From contig PFGG01000044.1 in assembly GCA_002783405.1 (NCBI GenBank), positions 1 to 40,480 on the forward strand: a DNA stretch of 40,480 nt, read 5' to 3'. The notes beneath the pieces are model-generated. The model did not search any database. It saw nothing but the letters and a program-made list of their open reading frames with translations, and was not told the origin of the DNA. The DNA is from a bacterium (Candidatus Blackallbacteria) CG13_big_fil_rev_8_21_14_2_50_49_14. GTDB lineage: Bacteria > Cyanobacteriota > Sericytochromatia > UBA7694. The translations under genes and the position numbers were made by a program. Each line of letters begins with the position of its first letter. The first letter of the stretch is position 1. Positions 14,980-24,700 of this stretch are shown one piece after another.

Positions 14980-17273
14980 GCGCATGTTTCTGCTCGTTTA
15001 AACTCAAGAACCTGCAATCGATGATTGCCCCGATCCAAAATAAAGACCTGCCCTTCAGGTGAAATCGCAACCGATTCCGGATTGTTAAATTCTCCGTTGT
15101 TCACACCTTTTTTACCATAGGCGCAGAGCCATTTTCCCTCACGATCAAAAATCTGCACCCGATGTCCCAGCACATCAGTCACAAAGATATGGCCTTCACG
15201 ATCAACCGCAATGCCCTTGGGAATGACAAAATCCCCCTTGCCTGTTCCCCGTTTGCCAAAAATCAACACCTGCTGATGCGCAGCGTTCAAAACATGTACC
15301 TGGGACAAACCGTGATCGAGAATATACAAATGGGTATCACTGGCAAAAATTCCAGAGGGATTTTTAAATTCACCTGATTCAGAAGGATTCAAAATGACCT
15401 CCTGAATCATGCCTTGCTGATCGAAAACATGCACCTTATGCGCTTCTGGATCGGTAACATAAATTTTGCTGTTGAAATAAGCCAAACCAAAAGCCGAGAC
15501 CAGTTTTCCCGGTGTATCCCCTTTTCCCCCAAAGGATTCAAGCAGTTTGCCTTCCCCATCGAAAACCCGAACCAAGGCGTCGGCGGCATCTAAAACATAG
15601 ATTTTCCCTTCAGGGCTGGTAGCGACGGCACAAGGGGCTTTCATTTCTTCAATCAGAATCTGAAGTTTGCTATGCCCTTGAGCGTCTAAAACCTGCACGC
15701 GACCATTCTGAGTATCTGCCACCAAGAGATGATGGGTGCGCAGACAGGCATAAACCCAACGCGGCGAGGCAAATTCTCCCGGAGCGGAACCACTGCGACC
15801 TAAAATCTGTTTAAACTCCAAACACTTCGGAATCTGATCCTGTTTTTTTGTTTCAAGCGTTGTCCTTTGCACCAAGGCCTCAGATTTTTCTTCAAAACCC
15901 TCAAGATCAACCTGCGCCAAATGTTGATCGCCGGTTTTTTCCTGAATAATTTGAATGATTTTTTTGACCTCATCCACTGCATTGGATTTGAGAATATAGT
16001 CCACAATGCCTTTTTTCATCAGGTTGATAATCGTCTGGGGATGAGAAGTCGAGGTAACGACAATAATCGGCATATGCCTGGCCTTATCCAAGACCTGATC
16101 AGAATAGCCATCTTTCAGCAGATAATCGCAGATCAAGAAATCAAAATCATGTTTTCCCAAAAGTTGCAGGGCTTCAGCAACCGTATCTACCTGCATCCAA
16201 TCAAAGGGTAAACCTTCCTGTTTGATCAGGTCTGAGAAAATACGTTTGCGGATCGGATCATCCTCAAGATGCAATAATTTATATTTGCCCAGCTTGATCC
16301 GCCCCGTGGTAATCGCAGTCATACGAAACGGCGCCATCGCCGTATCCGATTTCTGCAGACGACTGGCAGAGGCAATTTCACCGTCCATAATCGGTTCTTG
16401 CAATTCACGGTGACTCAAACTGATCTTGTAAGCCAAAAGCTCCTGCATAACTTCACGGGCCTTGGCAAAACGTTTCATGGGGTCTTTTTCAAGACAGCGC
16501 AAAATCACCTGCTCAATTTTATCGGGCAACTTGGGATTGTATTTACTGGGAGAAACCGGCAAATCATTCATCACCTTGATAATCGTCGCGCCGACCGTAT
16601 CCCCATCAAAGGGCAATTTGCGTGTAAACAGCTCATACATCATCACGCCCAAAGAGAATAGATCTGCACGGGTCGAAACATTTTTGGAATTATAAAGCTG
16701 TTCTGGAGAGATATAGGCTATCGTTCCCAAAATGGTGCCATCCTGGGTTAAATTACTGCTTTTGCTCTCCAGCCCCGCAATCCCAAAATCCATAATTTTG
16801 ACAATATCGTCTTGCAGAATTTTGACATTGTCGGGTTTGATATCGCGGTGAATCACCCCTTTGCTGTGGGCATGATCCAGTGCGCTCGCGACCTGAATCA
16901 AGATATCGAGAAGCTCTTCAAGTAAAAAATTATGGCCTTGGTCCAAATAGTCTTTTAGGGTATTGCCTGGAAGATATTCCATCGCAATAAAATGACGTTT
17001 ATTATCTTCTCCCACATCAAAAATCGTCACAATATTGGGATGGTTCAAGGTTGAGGTGGTACGGGCCTCTCGCTGAAAGCGGCTGATGACATCTTCACGA
17101 TCCCGCCCCTGAATAGTTCGGCTGAGTACCAATTCTTTCAGCGCCACTTCGCGCCCCAAACGAATATCCTCAGCCAGATAGACCAGCCCCATGCCTCCCC
17201 GACCAATTTCACGTATCACCCGATACTTGCCCAAAACCAGGGCCCCTATCAGGGAGGTGTTTTCATCACTCAT
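14976..17273 (-). CDS. Ser/Thr protein kinase-receiver-NHL repeat protein
   Basis: 765 residues. Residues about 17-285 are a Hanks-type kinase: G-loop G-R-G-G-M-G (24-29), Lys46, H-R-D-I-K-P-D-N (142-149), D-F-G (162-164). Residues about 331-447 are a CheY-like receiver with Asp383 as phospho-acceptor in L-I-C-D-Y. Residues about 485-765 hold about six NHL repeats (P-G-E-F, N-G-E-F-N-N-P and similar), likely a beta-propeller for binding. No membrane segment is visible. It is the last gene of the chemosensory operon, so it may take two-component phosphate through its receiver and give a Ser/Thr phosphorylation output. Confidence 0.92.
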   Translation of the reverse strand: MSDENTSLIGALVLGKYRVIREIGRGGMGLVYLAEDIRLGREVALKELVLSRTIQGRDREDVISRFQREARTTSTLNHPNIVTIFDVGEDNKRHFIAMEYLPGNTLKDYLDQGHNFLLEELLDILIQVASALDHAHSKGVIHRDIKPDNVKILQDDIVKIMDFGIAGLESKSSNLTQDGTILGTIAYISPEQLYNSKNVSTRADLFSLGVMMYELFTRKLPFDGDTVGATIIKVMNDLPVSPSKYNPKLPDKIEQVILRCLEKDPMKRFAKAREVMQELLAYKISLSHRELQEPIMDGEIASASRLQKSDTAMAPFRMTAITTGRIKLGKYKLLHLEDDPIRKRIFSDLIKQEGLPFDWMQVDTVAEALQLLGKHDFDFLICDYLLKDGYSDQVLDKARHMPIIVVTSTSHPQTIINLMKKGIVDYILKSNAVDEVKKIIQIIQEKTGDQHLAQVDLEGFEEKSEALVQRTTLETKKQDQIPKCLEFKQILGRSGSAPGEFASPRWVYACLRTHHLLVADTQNGRVQVLDAQGHSKLQILIEEMKAPCAVATSPEGKIYVLDAADALVRVFDGEGKLLESFGGKGDTPGKLVSAFGLAYFNSKIYVTDPEAHKVHVFDQQGMIQEVILNPSESGEFKNPSGIFASDTHLYILDHGLSQVHVLNAAHQQVLIFGKRGTGKGDFVIPKGIAVDREGHIFVTDVLGHRVQIFDREGKWLCAYGKKGVNNGEFNNPESVAISPEGQVFILDRGNHRLQVLEFKRAETCA

Positions 17274-17332
17274 ACCAAAACTCTTCTCTTTAAAACTCTT
17301 CTCTTGATATCCACACGGTTCATCTCACAAAT

Positions 17333-18355
17333 TTAGAGATAGCGACTGACAATCTCTAAAAAGGTTTGCTGATTAAAATTATTTTTTTGAATAAAATCAT
17401 CGGCCCCAGCCTGTTTTCCTTTTTTCTGGAACTCAGGATCACCGTAAGAGGTGACCATTAAAACCGGCACCCGTTGATGTTGAGAATCCTTGCGAATCCA
17501 ACTGGTCAGCTCAAAACCATCCATTTTTGGCATTTCAACGTCTGTGATCACCAAATCAGGAAGGTGTTCCTGAAACATGCTTTGTCCTTCCAGGCCATCT
17601 TTGCCCAAAACCACCTCAAAGCCTGCAGACTCCAACATTTTCTTTTGCAAAACCCGGGTGGTCAGTGCATCGTCTACGATTAAAACCAACTTTTTCTGTC
17701 GGCCAGAACTTGCGGCAGGCGTTGCCGGAGCGACAGGCGTTGCCGAATCGGCAGCAGAAAGACTGGCTGAGCCCATATTTTTTTCACGCTGCAAGAGCTC
17801 CAACTGCTGTTTCAACTGTTCAATTTCAGCATTTTTATTGCGCTCCAGCTCGGCCAGTTGCGCCTTAAAACCAGGTTCAAGCTCTTGCTTTTCAAGCTCA
17901 AACTGACGCAATTGCCCCTGTAAGAAACCTTTTTGCTGTTGCAAGGCCGTAGTTTCTTCCTTTGCCTGCTCCAACTGCGTCTTGAGTTCAGCAAGCTCCT
18001 GTTCCAGTCCTGCATTCTGGGCGCCTTGAATTTCTGAGCCTGCTGAACGCAATTGCGCTAATTCAGACTTGACCTGGTCCAATTCCAAAACAACACTGAG
18101 CTTTGCTTGCTCTAACGCTTGCAGTTGAGCCTCCAAATCAGCCTGAATCTTCTGGGGCTTTTCGTGGGCCGTATCCAGCTCAGCCTGCTTGGAATCAAGG
18201 GTCGCTTGCAGCGATTGTTGCTGTGTTTGCATGTGCTCTAAACTTGTTTGAGTCTGCTCAAGCTGGGCACGCAAATCATTTATTTGCGTCTCATGCTCTT
18301 TGGCTAAACTCGCCAACTCCTGTTTATAGACACCTGCCATTAGTCTTTTCAGCAT
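17333..18355 (-). CDS. Coiled-coil response regulator
   Basis: 340 residues. Residues about 12-195 are a Gln/Glu/Leu coiled coil. A short Ala/Pro linker follows, then a CheY-like receiver from about 222 to the end: L-I-V-D-D-A, phospho-Asp in V-I-T-D-V-E-M-P-K-M-D-G, and a conserved Lys in D-F-I-Q-K. The receiver resembles the terminal receiver of the CheA protein of the same operon, so one may derive from the other. No classical output domain is present; the coiled coil may dimerise or bind a partner. Confidence 0.9.
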   Translation of the reverse strand: MLKRLMAGVYKQELASLAKEHETQINDLRAQLEQTQTSLEHMQTQQQSLQATLDSKQAELDTAHEKPQKIQADLEAQLQALEQAKLSVVLELDQVKSELAQLRSAGSEIQGAQNAGLEQELAELKTQLEQAKEETTALQQQKGFLQGQLRQFELEKQELEPGFKAQLAELERNKNAEIEQLKQQLELLQREKNMGSASLSAADSATPVAPATPAASSGRQKKLVLIVDDALTTRVLQKKMLESAGFEVVLGKDGLEGQSMFQEHLPDLVITDVEMPKMDGFELTSWIRKDSQHQRVPVLMVTSYGDPEFQKKGKQAGADDFIQKNNFNQQTFLEIVSRYL

Positions 18356-18382
18356 GGGGCTTTCCTTTCTTTTTCCATGATT

Positions 18383-20278
18383 TCAGATCGCTCCCAGGCT
18401 GATGGATGTGATTTTGCCTGAGTCGCAAAAAAACGAGATCTTATTCCAGACCGAAAAACTCTGGTCTGAAAAACGGGGTTTGCCATAAATCAATACGGCT
18501 TTGTGAATATCATCGCCAATCTTGATGCCGCGACTGGTCTTGCCCCGAAAATGGGTATCGAAGACCATTTCTTCAACACAGCCATTGGCATCCAGTTGCA
18601 GCGTAAAACCAAAATCATCGTAGACCAGAGAATATTCATCAGAATCAGTTAAACTGGGTTCTTTTTTATAATATTGAAGCAATTGCAAAGCTTCTTCGCG
18701 TGAAGTTTCGCCCACAATAATACCTGCGAACTCCCCCAGTCGTTCGCCAATCGTGAGCTCATTAAATTTTTGTTGACTGGCAATATACTCCTCAATTTTG
18801 GCGGAGCTTACACGCAAATGAAAGGTCTCACGGCCAAACTGTCTGCTGTCATCCAATTGCGACATCGAGCCGTCTAAACGCCCCATGGTACGCATGATCA
18901 AACGGGTCAAAGGCATGTCAATGCTCTGTTGGGCGGGGGGTGCAAAAAAGAGTTCGCTGAGAAAACCGCGCTGAATTTTTACAATTTCAAAAAACGCCTC
19001 TTCCCCCTCCATCTCTCCATATTCAGCGTGAATCACACTGCCTTCTTTCATATACAAAAAACCTTTGATATTTAAGGCCAGGTCATGCACCTTATATGCC
19101 TTACAGGCCTTGCCAAACGAAATCACCTGCAAAAAATCCAGCAGGTTGATATTGCGAATTTTGCCTGCAAAATAGCGCTGGGAAAACAAATAACGGATAA
19201 AAGCCTCAAGCTCTCCCAAAATCACAGGTTTGCGAAATACTTTTACAGCACCATACTGGGCTGCGAATTTTACAATATGATCCGATACCAGACTGGTCAT
19301 CAGAATAACTTTGGCATTCAGTCCCCGATCATGAATCCATTCCAAAAATTCAAGACCGGTCATATCTGCCATATACACATCCGCCAGCACCAAATCACAG
19401 GGATTCTCACTGAGCCATTGCACCCCCTCGCGGGCAGAGGCCAAGCCCTTGACCGAAAAGCCCTGCATGCTGAAATAGTCCACCATCATGCGCCGGATCA
19501 AATTATCGTCATCCACAATCAGCATCAAAGGAAGCGATTCAGCATTCTCTTTTTTCCCCAAAGCCAGAGAATCATGGGTGCCCTTATCGCGATCCTGTTC
19601 GTCAATCACCGTCGCAATGCCCATAATCAACATATCAAAGGGCATATAAATGGTTTCTTCCTCAGGCTCAGACCAAGGTAAAATCTCGCTAAAGGTTCCT
19701 TTGGGCATGCGCATAATCCGCAGAAGAGCGTCTTCTCCCTCCTGTTCACCGATCTCAGCGTGAACCACCTTGCCCGAATTAAAATAGATCATGCCATCCT
19801 GATCGCTGAGCGGATCAGCCAGGCTGATCGAACGGGGGCGGCCAGAAAGGATACACAGCTGCGCCAGGTCAAAGAGGATAATATCTTTAATTTGAATATC
19901 AAACCCCCGTTTGTTGATTTTCAAAGTGATGATTTGCATGAGGGTATCGTAGTTATTCGATTTAATAAAATAGAGCGCCTCATGCTCGAGCACAAAAGCT
20001 TTAACCTCTTCTTGCATGGAGGGCGCCATCATGATCACATGCAAAAGTGGTTTGTTTTTTTTAAGCCAAAGCAAAAAATCAAGACCACTGACACCGGAAA
20101 GATTCACTTCGGCCAGCACCAGATTAAAATTCTGATGGCGAATCAAATCTACCGCCTCAAGCACGGTTTCAACTGAAATGACCAAATAGCCATGTGCATG
20201 AAGATGTTGCGTCAGTATCATGCGCATCAGTCGAGAATCATCGACAATCAGAATCCTGGGTTTATTTTCTAAGGACAT
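18383..20278 (-). CDS. Double receiver-PATAN (DUF4388) response regulator
   Basis: 631 residues laid out as receiver 1 (about 7-120), DUF4388/PATAN (about 128-235), receiver 2 (about 250-370), second DUF4388/PATAN (about 378-485) and a C-terminal domain (about 495-631) of unknown family. Both PATAN domains carry the mark G-x-V-x-H-A-E-x-G-E-x-E-G. Receiver 2 keeps its phospho-Asp (L-V-L-A-D-V-Y-M), but receiver 1 has Glu57 instead (L-V-L-A-E-V-N-L). PATAN regulators such as PatA and PixG act in cyanobacterial patterning and type IV pilus phototaxis, usually next to CheY, CheW, MCP and CheA genes as here. Confidence 0.9.
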   Translation of the reverse strand: MSLENKPRILIVDDSRLMRMILTQHLHAHGYLVISVETVLEAVDLIRHQNFNLVLAEVNLSGVSGLDFLLWLKKNKPLLHVIMMAPSMQEEVKAFVLEHEALYFIKSNNYDTLMQIITLKINKRGFDIQIKDIILFDLAQLCILSGRPRSISLADPLSDQDGMIYFNSGKVVHAEIGEQEGEDALLRIMRMPKGTFSEILPWSEPEEETIYMPFDMLIMGIATVIDEQDRDKGTHDSLALGKKENAESLPLMLIVDDDNLIRRMMVDYFSMQGFSVKGLASAREGVQWLSENPCDLVLADVYMADMTGLEFLEWIHDRGLNAKVILMTSLVSDHIVKFAAQYGAVKVFRKPVILGELEAFIRYLFSQRYFAGKIRNINLLDFLQVISFGKACKAYKVHDLALNIKGFLYMKEGSVIHAEYGEMEGEEAFFEIVKIQRGFLSELFFAPPAQQSIDMPLTRLIMRTMGRLDGSMSQLDDSRQFGRETFHLRVSSAKIEEYIASQQKFNELTIGERLGEFAGIIVGETSREEALQLLQYYKKEPSLTDSDEYSLVYDDFGFTLQLDANGCVEEMVFDTHFRGKTSRGIKIGDDIHKAVLIYGKPRFSDQSFSVWNKISFFCDSGKITSISLGAI

Positions 20279-20307
20279 TGCTCAATAATCCAGGATAAGT
20301 TTGTTGC

Positions 20308-20844
20308 TTACTTCACAATCAAGGTTTCGTCACTGAGCAGGCCATCGCCATCCAGAACATGCACCATATCGTGAGTCATACCAATCAGAAAGCGGTTAAT
20401 ACGGGCATTGTCAGAAACTTCAAAAGGATGAACATCTTCCCGGCTGAGCGGGTAAATATCTTCAATCGACTCCACCAAAACGCCAAAATCCAGTTTTCCC
20501 TGCGTGACACGAAACATCGGATATTGCTCTTGTTCTTTCAGTTCAGGATTGCCCACAAATGCAGCCAAATCCATCACCGAGAGAATATCTCCGCGCACAT
20601 TGACGATTCCCTTGATAAAATCAGGCACACAGGGCACAAAAATGGGGCGAACTTCAAGATGTAATTCCTGAACATAATGTTTTTCCAAGGCATAACGCAC
20701 GCCATTGATGGTAAACATTAAAAAATCAACTTTTTCACCCTGTGATTGCGCTTCATCCTGATGAGAACGCCGGGCCAACTCCTCGGTTCTGCGATTCAGA
20801 ATACTGAGTTCCTGGGGTCTGATATTTAAACTGATTTCGGACAT
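20308..20844 (-). CDS. CheW-like adaptor protein 1
   Basis: 178 residues. The CheW-like fold covers about 40-170: F-L-M-F-T-I-N-G-V-R-Y-A-L, then F-V-P-C-V-P-D-F-I-K-G-I-V-N-V-R-G-D-I-L-S-V-M-D. An N-terminal extension of about 38 residues precedes it. CheW proteins bridge methyl-accepting receptors and CheA. Together with the second CheW this gives two adaptors for one CheA, as in Pil-Chp type systems. Confidence 0.9.
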   Translation of the reverse strand: MSEISLNIRPQELSILNRRTEELARRSHQDEAQSQGEKVDFLMFTINGVRYALEKHYVQELHLEVRPIFVPCVPDFIKGIVNVRGDILSVMDLAAFVGNPELKEQEQYPMFRVTQGKLDFGVLVESIEDIYPLSREDVHPFEVSDNARINRFLIGMTHDMVHVLDGDGLLSDETLIVK

Positions 20845-20878
20845 GAAAGGCTCCTGATTTTTAAGACGCTTCTAATTT

Positions 20879-21304
20879 TTAAACACTCTGCAAAGAAGTA
20901 CGAATATCCTGTACAATCCGCTTCAAATTGAGAACTGGGTGAATCCGAGTTTCATGCTGTAAAGCAGAGTTGAAATATTCCTGCTCGATGGCTTCATAGG
21001 CAATCAGAGCCTCCACAGGAAGATCCAATACACTGACAATTTCATTCAAAACCAGTGCAAAGGTTTGATTGGCATAGCGCACAACAACCATGGCGCTATC
21101 AGCACCATAAGGCGCTGCTTCCTGTTGCAGATAACGGTTACTGTCCATCACAGGAATCATATCTCCACGGTAGTTGATCAAACCGTCCAAACGCCCTGCT
21201 TCTGAAGGCAAACGCGTAATTTGAACCATGCGGATAATCTCCACAATATGATCCGCATCTACGGCAAACGTACTCTCTTGGGTCTGACACAATACAAAAA
21301 GCAC
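20879..21304 (-). CDS. CheW-like adaptor protein 2
   Basis: 141 residues, almost only a CheW domain: V-D-A-D-H-I-V-E-I-I-R-M near 17, G-L-I-N-Y-R-G-D-M-I-P-V-M-D near 41. The start is GTG at 21304, set by a perfect AGGAGG eight bases upstream. It lies 13 bases downstream of the receiver gene and is clearly co-transcribed. Confidence 0.9.
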   Translation of the reverse strand: MLFVLCQTQESTFAVDADHIVEIIRMVQITRLPSEAGRLDGLINYRGDMIPVMDSNRYLQQEAAPYGADSAMVVVRYANQTFALVLNEIVSVLDLPVEALIAYEAIEQEYFNSALQHETRIHPVLNLKRIVQDIRTSLQSV

Positions 21305-21317
21305 GGCGCAATCCTCC

Positions 21318-21722
21318 TTAGTAGGTCCGCTTCGCGGGCTTCAAACGACTCAAGGTTTTTACATTGGTTAAAATCTTAACAGCAAGGGTGTTATAGTCCA
21401 TATTTTTTGGTTTTTCCATAAAACCAACCGCCCCTAATTTCATAACTTCGTTTTTCTTTTCTTCAGGAGGCTCTGCAGAAGTAATCACAAGAATTGGAGT
21501 AGGTTGAGAACTCATGATCTGCTTAATCGCTTCTGGTGCATTCTGTTTGGGCATGCGGTAATCCATAAGCACAATATCGGGTTTGAGCTCCAGCGTTTTC
21601 TTTACTGCATCCTGACCATCAGAGGCCATGCCCACGACCTTGATGGAAGTGTCTTTTTCAAGCACCCCAGCCAAGAGTTTTTGAATAATCGAAGAATCTT
21701 CTGCAATCAATACATTGGTCAT
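21318..21722 (-). CDS. Stand-alone CheB-type receiver (CheY-like)
   Basis: 134 residues, a single receiver domain. Phospho-Asp lies in I-V-L-M-D-Y-R-M-P-K, with acidic pair E-D-S near the start and Lys in F-M-E-K-P. The opening N-V-L-I-A-E-D-S-S-I-I-Q-K-L and the helix E-A-I-K-Q-I-M resemble the receiver half of CheB more than CheY, but no methylesterase domain follows. It probably takes phosphate from the CheA next door. Confidence 0.9.
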   Translation of the reverse strand: MTNVLIAEDSSIIQKLLAGVLEKDTSIKVVGMASDGQDAVKKTLELKPDIVLMDYRMPKQNAPEAIKQIMSSQPTPILVITSAEPPEEKKNEVMKLGAVGFMEKPKNMDYNTLAVKILTNVKTLSRLKPAKRTY

Positions 21723-21742
21723 TTTGGGTTTTCCTTTCTTTT

Positions 21743-24700
21743 TTAAGCCGCATCCTGCAGGAGACGAGAAATCGTATCCAACAGAACTTTCTGATTGAAT
21801 TCACCTTTGACAATATAGGCATCAATCCCTGATTCAAATCCTTTGGCCTTGAATTCATCTGAGGCCAAAGAGGTCACCATAATCAAGGGGGTGTTCCGGT
21901 ACTCTGATTCCTTTTTCAGCCAGGAAGCAAATTGATAACCATTCATTTTTGGCATTTCCACATCGGTAATCACCAAATCCAGCTCAGGCATCAAATTGAG
22001 AACCTGCTGCTTGCCTTCAAGCCCATTTTTACCAATAAACACCTCAAAACCAGCGGCTTCAAGAATATTTTTCTCAAGTGTACGGGTTGTGACCGAATCA
22101 TCTACCACCAAAACGCGGGTTTTGCGGCCTTTTTTACTGCTGCGACCCTCTTCTTCTGCGGCATCAACCATCAGGCTCATGCGTTCTACACGCACCGAAG
22201 ACAATTGGTTGATAATCTCCGCAATATTCAGAATCACGACAGGCTCCCCGCTGCCCATCAGAGTTGCCCCTGAAATATAGGGAACTTTGAGCAGTTGAGA
22301 ACCCAAATTTTTCATGACCATTTGCTGAGATTCCAGAACCTGATCCACCACCAAGGCAAAACGCAGACGGTTCGATTCCACAATCAAGGCAGAAAACTCC
22401 TCGTCGTCCCGCTCACGACCCGGCAAACGCAGCATATTTTTCAGACTCACCAGTTTGATCGGCGAACCGTCAAAATAAATCGCTTTGCTGACGCCATTAT
22501 CGGCAAGATCACCCGGCTTCACGGTCAAGGTCGATAAAACGGCTGAGCGCGGCAGCGCAAAGGTTTGTTCTGCAATCTCAACCAGGAAGGCATCAAAGGT
22601 CGTCAACGTAACTGGCAGTGAGAGGGTAAAAATCGTTCCGCGTTGCGGCTCAGACACGACAACAACAGACCCGTTCAAACCCTCAATCGTATTCTTGACA
22701 ACATCCAAACCGACCCCACGGCCAGAAATATCCGTAACCTGATCGGCCGTAGAGAAACCGGGCGTAAACATCAACTGGCTCAAATCATGATCACTGAGCG
22801 TAGCAGATTGTTCAAGCGTCACCAGACCCAAGCGGATCGCCTTGTCGCGCACCTTATAAAAATCAATGCCACGGCCATCATCATGAATTTGAAAGACAAT
22901 ATTATTGCCTGAAAGCGAGATCGCAACCGAAATAACCGCTTCGGCATCTTTGCCTGCCTGGGTACGTTCAGTCGCCGATTCAATTCCATGATCCAAAGCG
23001 TTGCGCAAAATATGGGCGAGCGGATCCTTGAGCTTTTCAATCAGAAGACGATCCAACTCAATCTCTTCTCCAATTACCTGCAGGCGAACCTTTTTGCCCA
23101 GTTTAGAACTGGTATTGCGAACCACCAAACGCAGGGGATTGACCAGATTGCTGGCCGGTAACATACGCGTGGTACGGGAGTTGTACTGAATTTCTTCAAC
23201 CAAAAGTGCAAAGCTGCCATTGTTGTTTTTGAAAGTTTTGACCACCCCGTTGATCTGGTCCTCAAGATCGCTGAAGACATCCTGTAAACGTGAAAATACC
23301 TCATGTGCATCTTCCGGGCGGAAATGCTCTTCCCGACGCTTCATTTCTTGGCGTGAACTTTCAACCACACTCAACATCATGCGAATATCAGCCAAGCGCT
23401 GTTCGTAGGCAATCTTATTGATCAAAAGCTCATCAGACAAATTGATAATCTTATCAACCTTATTGACCGCGACGCGAATCGTGTCGTCCTGACTGGCCGG
23501 TGTTGCTGACTGGGCCACTTTCTCTTTTTTGGTTTCCTGGGTGGTTTTTAAATCCACCTTGCGCGAACCCGAACCCGAAGAAATTTTCTGTTCAAATTCA
23601 TCAAACAGCGATTTCTCGCGCTGCACAGCTGCCACCACCTGTTGAGGCGTTTTGTTCAAGGTAATCCGGGTGGGTGAGGTATCCAGGGTACGACGAATAG
23701 CGGCAGGAGTGTCCAGAGTCGTGCGTTTAAGCTCTTCTTCAGCACTTGCCTTGGCCTGTTTCGTGACCTGATCCACCAAAACACGCACGGTTTCAAGATA
23801 ACGGAAAAGACGCTCCATTTTGGTGGCATCAAAGATATCGGGATTCTCGCGCAATTCGCTCATAAATGTTTCCATATCATGAGCAGCTTGGCCAATCCAG
23901 GTCACCCCCAAGGCATTGGAATTGCCTTTTAAAGTGTGAACCGCGCGGTAAATTTCTTCGATGGCCTCAATCAGATCCAATTTTTCCTGCTCAAGATCCA
24001 ACATCGTCTGGCTGACGGTTTCAATCAGCTCTTGCGATTCCATCAAATAGATATCGCGAACCTCTTCAGGAATTTCAGCCCCCTCTTCAGGTTGATAAGC
24101 TTCCCAGCCCAAAACAGAAAGATCTTCATCTGTTTTGACAGGATGCGTGAGTTTGCGAACACGCATGCGAACTTTTTCAAGATGCCAGAAAATATGCTCC
24201 ATTTTAGACGGATTAAAGATATCGGGATGGTCACGCAACTCGCGTAAAAGAGGCTCCATTTCTGCAGCAGCATCCCCTACCCAGCTCACCCCCAAAGCAT
24301 TGGAATTGCCTTTTAAAGTGTGAACTGCACGGTAAATATCCTGAAGTGCTTCACCCACCTCTGCTTTTTCCTGCTCAAGCTCAAGCAAGGTCTGGCTGAT
24401 CGTATCCATAATCTCTTGAGATTCTTCAAGATAGATATCCCGTACTTCTTCAGGAATTTCAAGATCAGCAGGTGGTTCCTGTTCTTCATGCGGGGGAAAA
24501 GCCAAGGGGGCAGTTTCAGGAAGGGAAGTCTCTGTCTCTGAACTTGATTCTTCTTGCGCTGACACTTCAGACGCCGCACTCTTATCCATGTCGGGCTCCT
24601 GCATATTCACTTCAACAGATGGGGTTTCAATTGAAACCAGACTTTCTGTGGCAAAGGTTTCAAGCAAATGTGTAAGTTGATCGTACTGGCTACGCAAACG

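Noticed and set aside
13822-14985. 387-codon frame on the minus strand
   Set aside because: It is antisense to the ammonium transporter, Gln/Asn-rich and has no family resemblance; a shadow of the real gene.
19085-19681. 198-codon His/Ile-rich frame on the plus strand
   Set aside because: It is antisense to the PATAN response regulator; composition typical of a shadow frame.
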